64,000 nucleotides of DNA from Angiostrongylus vasorum (Eukaryota; Nematoda; Chromadorea; Rhabditida; Metastrongylidae): the NCBI GenBank assembly GCA_018806985.1, contig JADANN010000256.1, forward strand, positions 1,835,501 to 1,899,500. Direction: 5' to 3'. Position 1 is the first letter of the stretch. Each line of letters opens with the position of its first letter. Below are positions 61,901 to 64,000 of the stretch, piece after piece. Below the pieces are notes generated by a model that worked only from the letters and a program-made list of their open reading frames with translations, had not been told where the DNA came from and searched no databases. The translations under genes were made by a program, and so were the position numbers.

Positions 61901-63864
61901 CCACTTTTACGAATCCCAGCACTTCTCATATTTGACTCGGTTCCTCTCATCCATTGTCCACGAAGATCTTCCAACTTTACATATGGCTTCTGTTTGCTGC
62001 TTGAGGATTTCCATTTCATCTTGAATGTCGTAGAATGATGGTCGAGGAATTCTCCATGGAGTCCTGAGATAGCCTGGGGGGAGTGTTCCCAATAGGATTG
62101 CAGAGAGTGGTTTTTTCCCCAGACAAGTCCGGTACCACTTCCCCTCCCCAGAGGGATGAGAGGGCTTGGTAGGCCCGCAGCGGAAACGAACTAGCACCAT
62201 GCTCGTGATGACGGACATCACTACCACTATGCTATCTGCCCCCTAAAAATTTTTCTGTAGGTAACTAAATTTCACTATGCGTTTGCACTAAGATCGTATA
62301 CGCTTTTTTGAGTAGCGTTACACAGTCTTGGTTTGTTTGCAACTAGTTTTCGCAAGAAAGGTTCTATAGCATTCTGTTAAGAAATTCGACACGGCTAGAC
62401 AAAGTGAACACAAAGCCAATTTTCTGTTTGCACTAAATGCCGACGACAACGGCATAACCAATCAACTGATAACCCTGGTTGATTTGATTCCTATATCCGA
62501 GGTTTAGCTGACCGAGCAACGATCTAGCGAACGGCAGACAACGGGGCTCCCCATTGGGATAGTGTGTGGGAAAGAACGGATCGCCTGGTTCCACTCGAAT
62601 GGGCATACAGTGCACCGAGATCGTCTCCGCAGAATCACATCTGAAAACGCATTGTTAGGGTTGGCTGTTGAGAAGCTTTTGCATATGCAATTGAAGTGGA
62701 GAGAAAACGCATTATTGTGAACTTAGACGAAATGGCAAGACTTTTAAAAAAAGCGTGAAGCGTTCAGCATTGAATGCTCCCTAAATGAAGCCTGGTGCAT
62801 TCGACTTCAGTGAGCCTCAAAGGCGGTCGAGTGCATATTTGATTTGCAGAATTACTTATGGTTACCCCATGTCTTATTTCAGTCAAACACAAGCCAGACA
62901 CCAATTTCCCAAGCTCAGCGCCAGGATCGAACCAACAACCATACCTGCATGGCAGGGTACCTCCAATACCCTCAACATTAATAAAAAAATAAAATAAAAT
63001 GTTAACACTGAGATTTCGGCTATAGCCTCAGCTTAACTGGGTTCAATGCCGATTTATGCCCCCATATCAATCCCGTTTACAGGTGATGGCGCCTTCAGAT
63101 AGAAAAACTGGCTGAAAGAAATACAAATCAGGGCCTCAGTAGTGCAGTGTGTGTAACCCGCGAGCACCGGAAAGGGTAATCGCGGTTCGATCTGCCCTGA
63201 GGTGCAGGTTTTGCAAATATTTCAGCATCACTGTGGTTGCACTTACATAATACCCCTGCCAAGAAAAATTACAGTATACATGAAATAAAAAGGCTAATAT
63301 TGAGACGATATAGATGGAAATTGTCATTCGTCGCACTACCACCTGAGTGTCCCTACCCGTGGATATTCAGTATCATAGTGACACGAACCCGTCATCACAG
63401 AGTGCACACGTCCAGTTTTAATGCCACAATTACGATTGCCTTTCTGTTGATATTTTTTGGTGTTTACAAACAACAGAAGTTGCTTGTTTTGCTAGGGTAC
63501 TACAAATTCATTTACATTTCAAAATAATTGTGTTAACAGCATAAATCATAGATTATCCTTCATAAACAGATCTCCGATCTTCCAAGGGGAAGGAGGGACA
63601 AGGGCGACGACCTGTATGGATGGCATTTCACTTCTAATTAGGTGATTCATTTGTCCCAGAAACTGAGATGAGATGTAGTGTAATGTCGTTTTCAGCACAA
63701 AGTACTTATGTGCAGCACCTTGTGCAGTTGAGGATCTCGTCATTGGGTCCGCGAGCGATAGGCGAATGTGTGATCTCGTGGTCCAACATCTGACCGAACT
63801 GCATAACCATATGGGTGAATTTCACATGTGAGATGTCACGATCTTCACAGACAATGTTCGAAAT
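49944..63864 (-). CDS. Animal heme peroxidase, 14 exons, 5' end off window
   Basis: Exons, in coding order: 63719-63864, 62475-62640, 61698-61800, 61075-61165, 60813-60930, 60111-60237, 58427-58538, 58090-58163, 56681-56809, 56194-56294, 53903-54013, 52930-53032, 50094-50202, 49944-50028 (TGA at 49944-49946). They join into 524 codons with matching phases throughout. Visible family motifs: [12 protein letters not shown] with Asp28 and distal His29; [13 protein letters not shown]; the AGDER Arg169; [23 protein letters not shown] with proximal His273; and [10 protein letters not shown] with Asn358. These are the heme and catalytic positions of the myeloperoxidase/peroxinectin superfamily; the enzyme uses H2O2 to oxidise substrates. 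Nematode members cross-link cuticle proteins (for example mlt-7); that role here is inference. The catalytic domain is almost complete, but signal peptide and any N-terminal domains lie beyond 64000. Oddities: Glu30 replaces the usual Asp calcium ligand, and the exon 2 donor is irregular. Introns hold SINEs, a mariner relic and foldback repeats. Confidence 0.95.
50325..50600 (+). repeat. SINE-C copy
   Basis: Contains CAGCTTAACTGGGTTCATGC and TCTCAGCATCATTGTATTTA; in a peroxidase intron. Confidence 0.7.
50645..50706 (-). repeat. SINE-A 3' fragment
   Basis: About 60 bp of the tail end (GATCAATCCCTTGAGGATG) in a peroxidase intron. Confidence 0.55.
51020..51720 (-). mobile_element. Mariner transposase relic in a peroxidase intron
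   Basis: Minus-strand fragments follow mariner order: TVRKLA near 51685, FDEKW-like codons near 51470, a WW-region equivalent near 51370, and [12 protein letters not shown] near 51190 followed by [20 protein letters not shown] near 51120. It lies in the same strand as the host gene, in the intron between exons 52930-53032 and 50094-50202. Confidence 0.75.
51835..52142 (-). repeat. SINE-A copy with duplicated tail
   Basis: Complete copy whose tail is locally duplicated: ATGATAAAGCTCTTAGCG occurs twice between 51838 and 51890. Lies in a peroxidase intron. Confidence 0.78.
53180..53745. repeat. Foldback repeat with the best hammerhead-like motif
   Basis: Inverted arms at about 53180-53276 and 53650-53745. 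The minus motif at 53276-53236 is CAAGCT, CTGAGGA, A, GGCGG-AAT-CCGCC, GAAA, CGCT, AGCTTG: 6-bp stem I and 5-bp stem II. The right-arm copy is degenerate (AAAACGTCAGC). Lies in a peroxidase intron. Confidence 0.65.
54120..54380. repeat. Foldback repeat with hammerhead-like motif
   Basis: The plus motif at 54322-54357 is AGTT, CTGAAGA, A, GGCG-ATGA-CGTC, GAAA, CATT, AGCC. The inverted partner near 54150 keeps AACGTTAGCCACATT (minus). Peroxidase intron. Confidence 0.6.
57041..57240 (+). repeat. Terminal-repeat copy, first of a direct pair
   Basis: Contains GGCTCTGAGGA, GGAACATTAGCCGAATAAAG and TTAGCTTATCAAAGAAAG. A second diverged copy lies at 57415-57560 in the same orientation. Confidence 0.55.
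57415..57560 (+). repeat. Terminal-repeat copy, second of a direct pair
   Basis: Contains AAGACCCACATCGGGAGAAG and GAATTAGCCGAACAAAAG; most of the motif between CTCTGAA and TTAGCC is deleted. Confidence 0.5.
59600..59800 (-). repeat. SINE-B 3' part
   Basis: Matches the body (GATCCCAGCACTTCTCTCAT; TCATCTTGATGTCGTAGAAT) without the head; in a peroxidase intron. Confidence 0.7.
60282..60525 (-). repeat. SINE-A copy
   Basis: Moderately diverged copy in the peroxidase intron just upstream of exon 60111-60237. Confidence 0.7.
61885..62245 (-). repeat. SINE-B copy
   Basis: Complete copy: head TAGCATAGTGGTAGTGATGT on the minus strand near 62230 and box-B-like AGTTCG near 62185. In the intron between peroxidase exons 62475-62640 and 61698-61800. 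Confidence 0.78.
62760..62965 (-). repeat. Diverged SINE-A copy
   Basis: Contains GCATTCGACTTCAGTGAGCC and GTCGAGTGCATATTTG. In the first visible peroxidase intron. Confidence 0.55.
63010..63265 (+). repeat. SINE-C copy
   Basis: Contains CAGCTTAACTGGGTTCAATG and GCGGTTCGATCTGCCC; in the first visible peroxidase intron. Confidence 0.72.
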
Positions 63865-64000
63865 CTGGAATTAAAATGTTATAAGTGTATGCGTTCAGAA
63901 TAATTCTCTTCTAAATGAGAAGCACTTAAGCTACCAAAAGTGCACTGGATTAAAAACAACAAGAAAAAAGGGAAGACGCATTGGCATGTTAGTCTAAAAT

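Noticed and set aside
1..64000. Functional tRNA genes or CRISPR-like arrays
   Set aside because: tRNA-like boxes occur only within dispersed SINE copies that lack a full cloverleaf, and no regularly spaced short direct repeats were seen.

Overview
The window looks like a non-coding-rich piece of a nematode genome, probably a clade V (strongylid, hookworm-like) worm. This is an inference from three things: small exons bounded by TTTCAG acceptors and GTAAG/GTGAG donors; decayed RTE-1-like non-LTR retrotransposons and mariner transposons; and a heme peroxidase of the kind nematodes use on their cuticle. Nothing prokaryotic is present, and almost no intact ORF exceeds 150 codons.

Host genes. Fourteen minus-strand exons between 63864 and 49944 splice into 524 codons of an animal heme peroxidase (5' end beyond the window). 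Seven minus-strand exons between 30844 and 17623 splice into a 273-residue protein with one doublecortin (DCX) domain and a Ser/Lys-rich tail. Minus-strand exons at 15595-14931 encode an acidic, then basic C-terminus that is either a separate gene or an alternative 3' end of the DCX gene. A plus-strand series at 16008-17567 reads like the cytoplasmic tail of a membrane protein and converges on the DCX gene, with stop codons about 55 bp apart. A weak plus-strand candidate lies at 46058-46456.

Mobile DNA fills the rest. 1-13 kb: a nearly full-length but dead RTE element (6386-9290), another RTE 3' fragment, and several SINEs. 20-33 kb (mostly DCX introns and upstream): a palindromic hammerhead-like repeat, an RTE-1-like relic, a mariner relic split by a roughly 0.7 kb LTR-like insertion, and a 0.4 kb palindrome. 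33-49 kb: mostly SINEs, a second mariner relic, an RTE endonuclease fragment and foldback repeats. 50-64 kb: peroxidase introns holding a third mariner relic, SINEs and more foldback repeats.

Four short-repeat families recur. Three have tRNA-like heads (called here SINE-A, SINE-B, SINE-C). The fourth is an internally deleted RTE derivative. A fifth class, often in inverted pairs, carries a motif resembling the hammerhead ribozymes with reduced stem III that are known from Penelope-like elements. That motif is the most unusual signal in the window.
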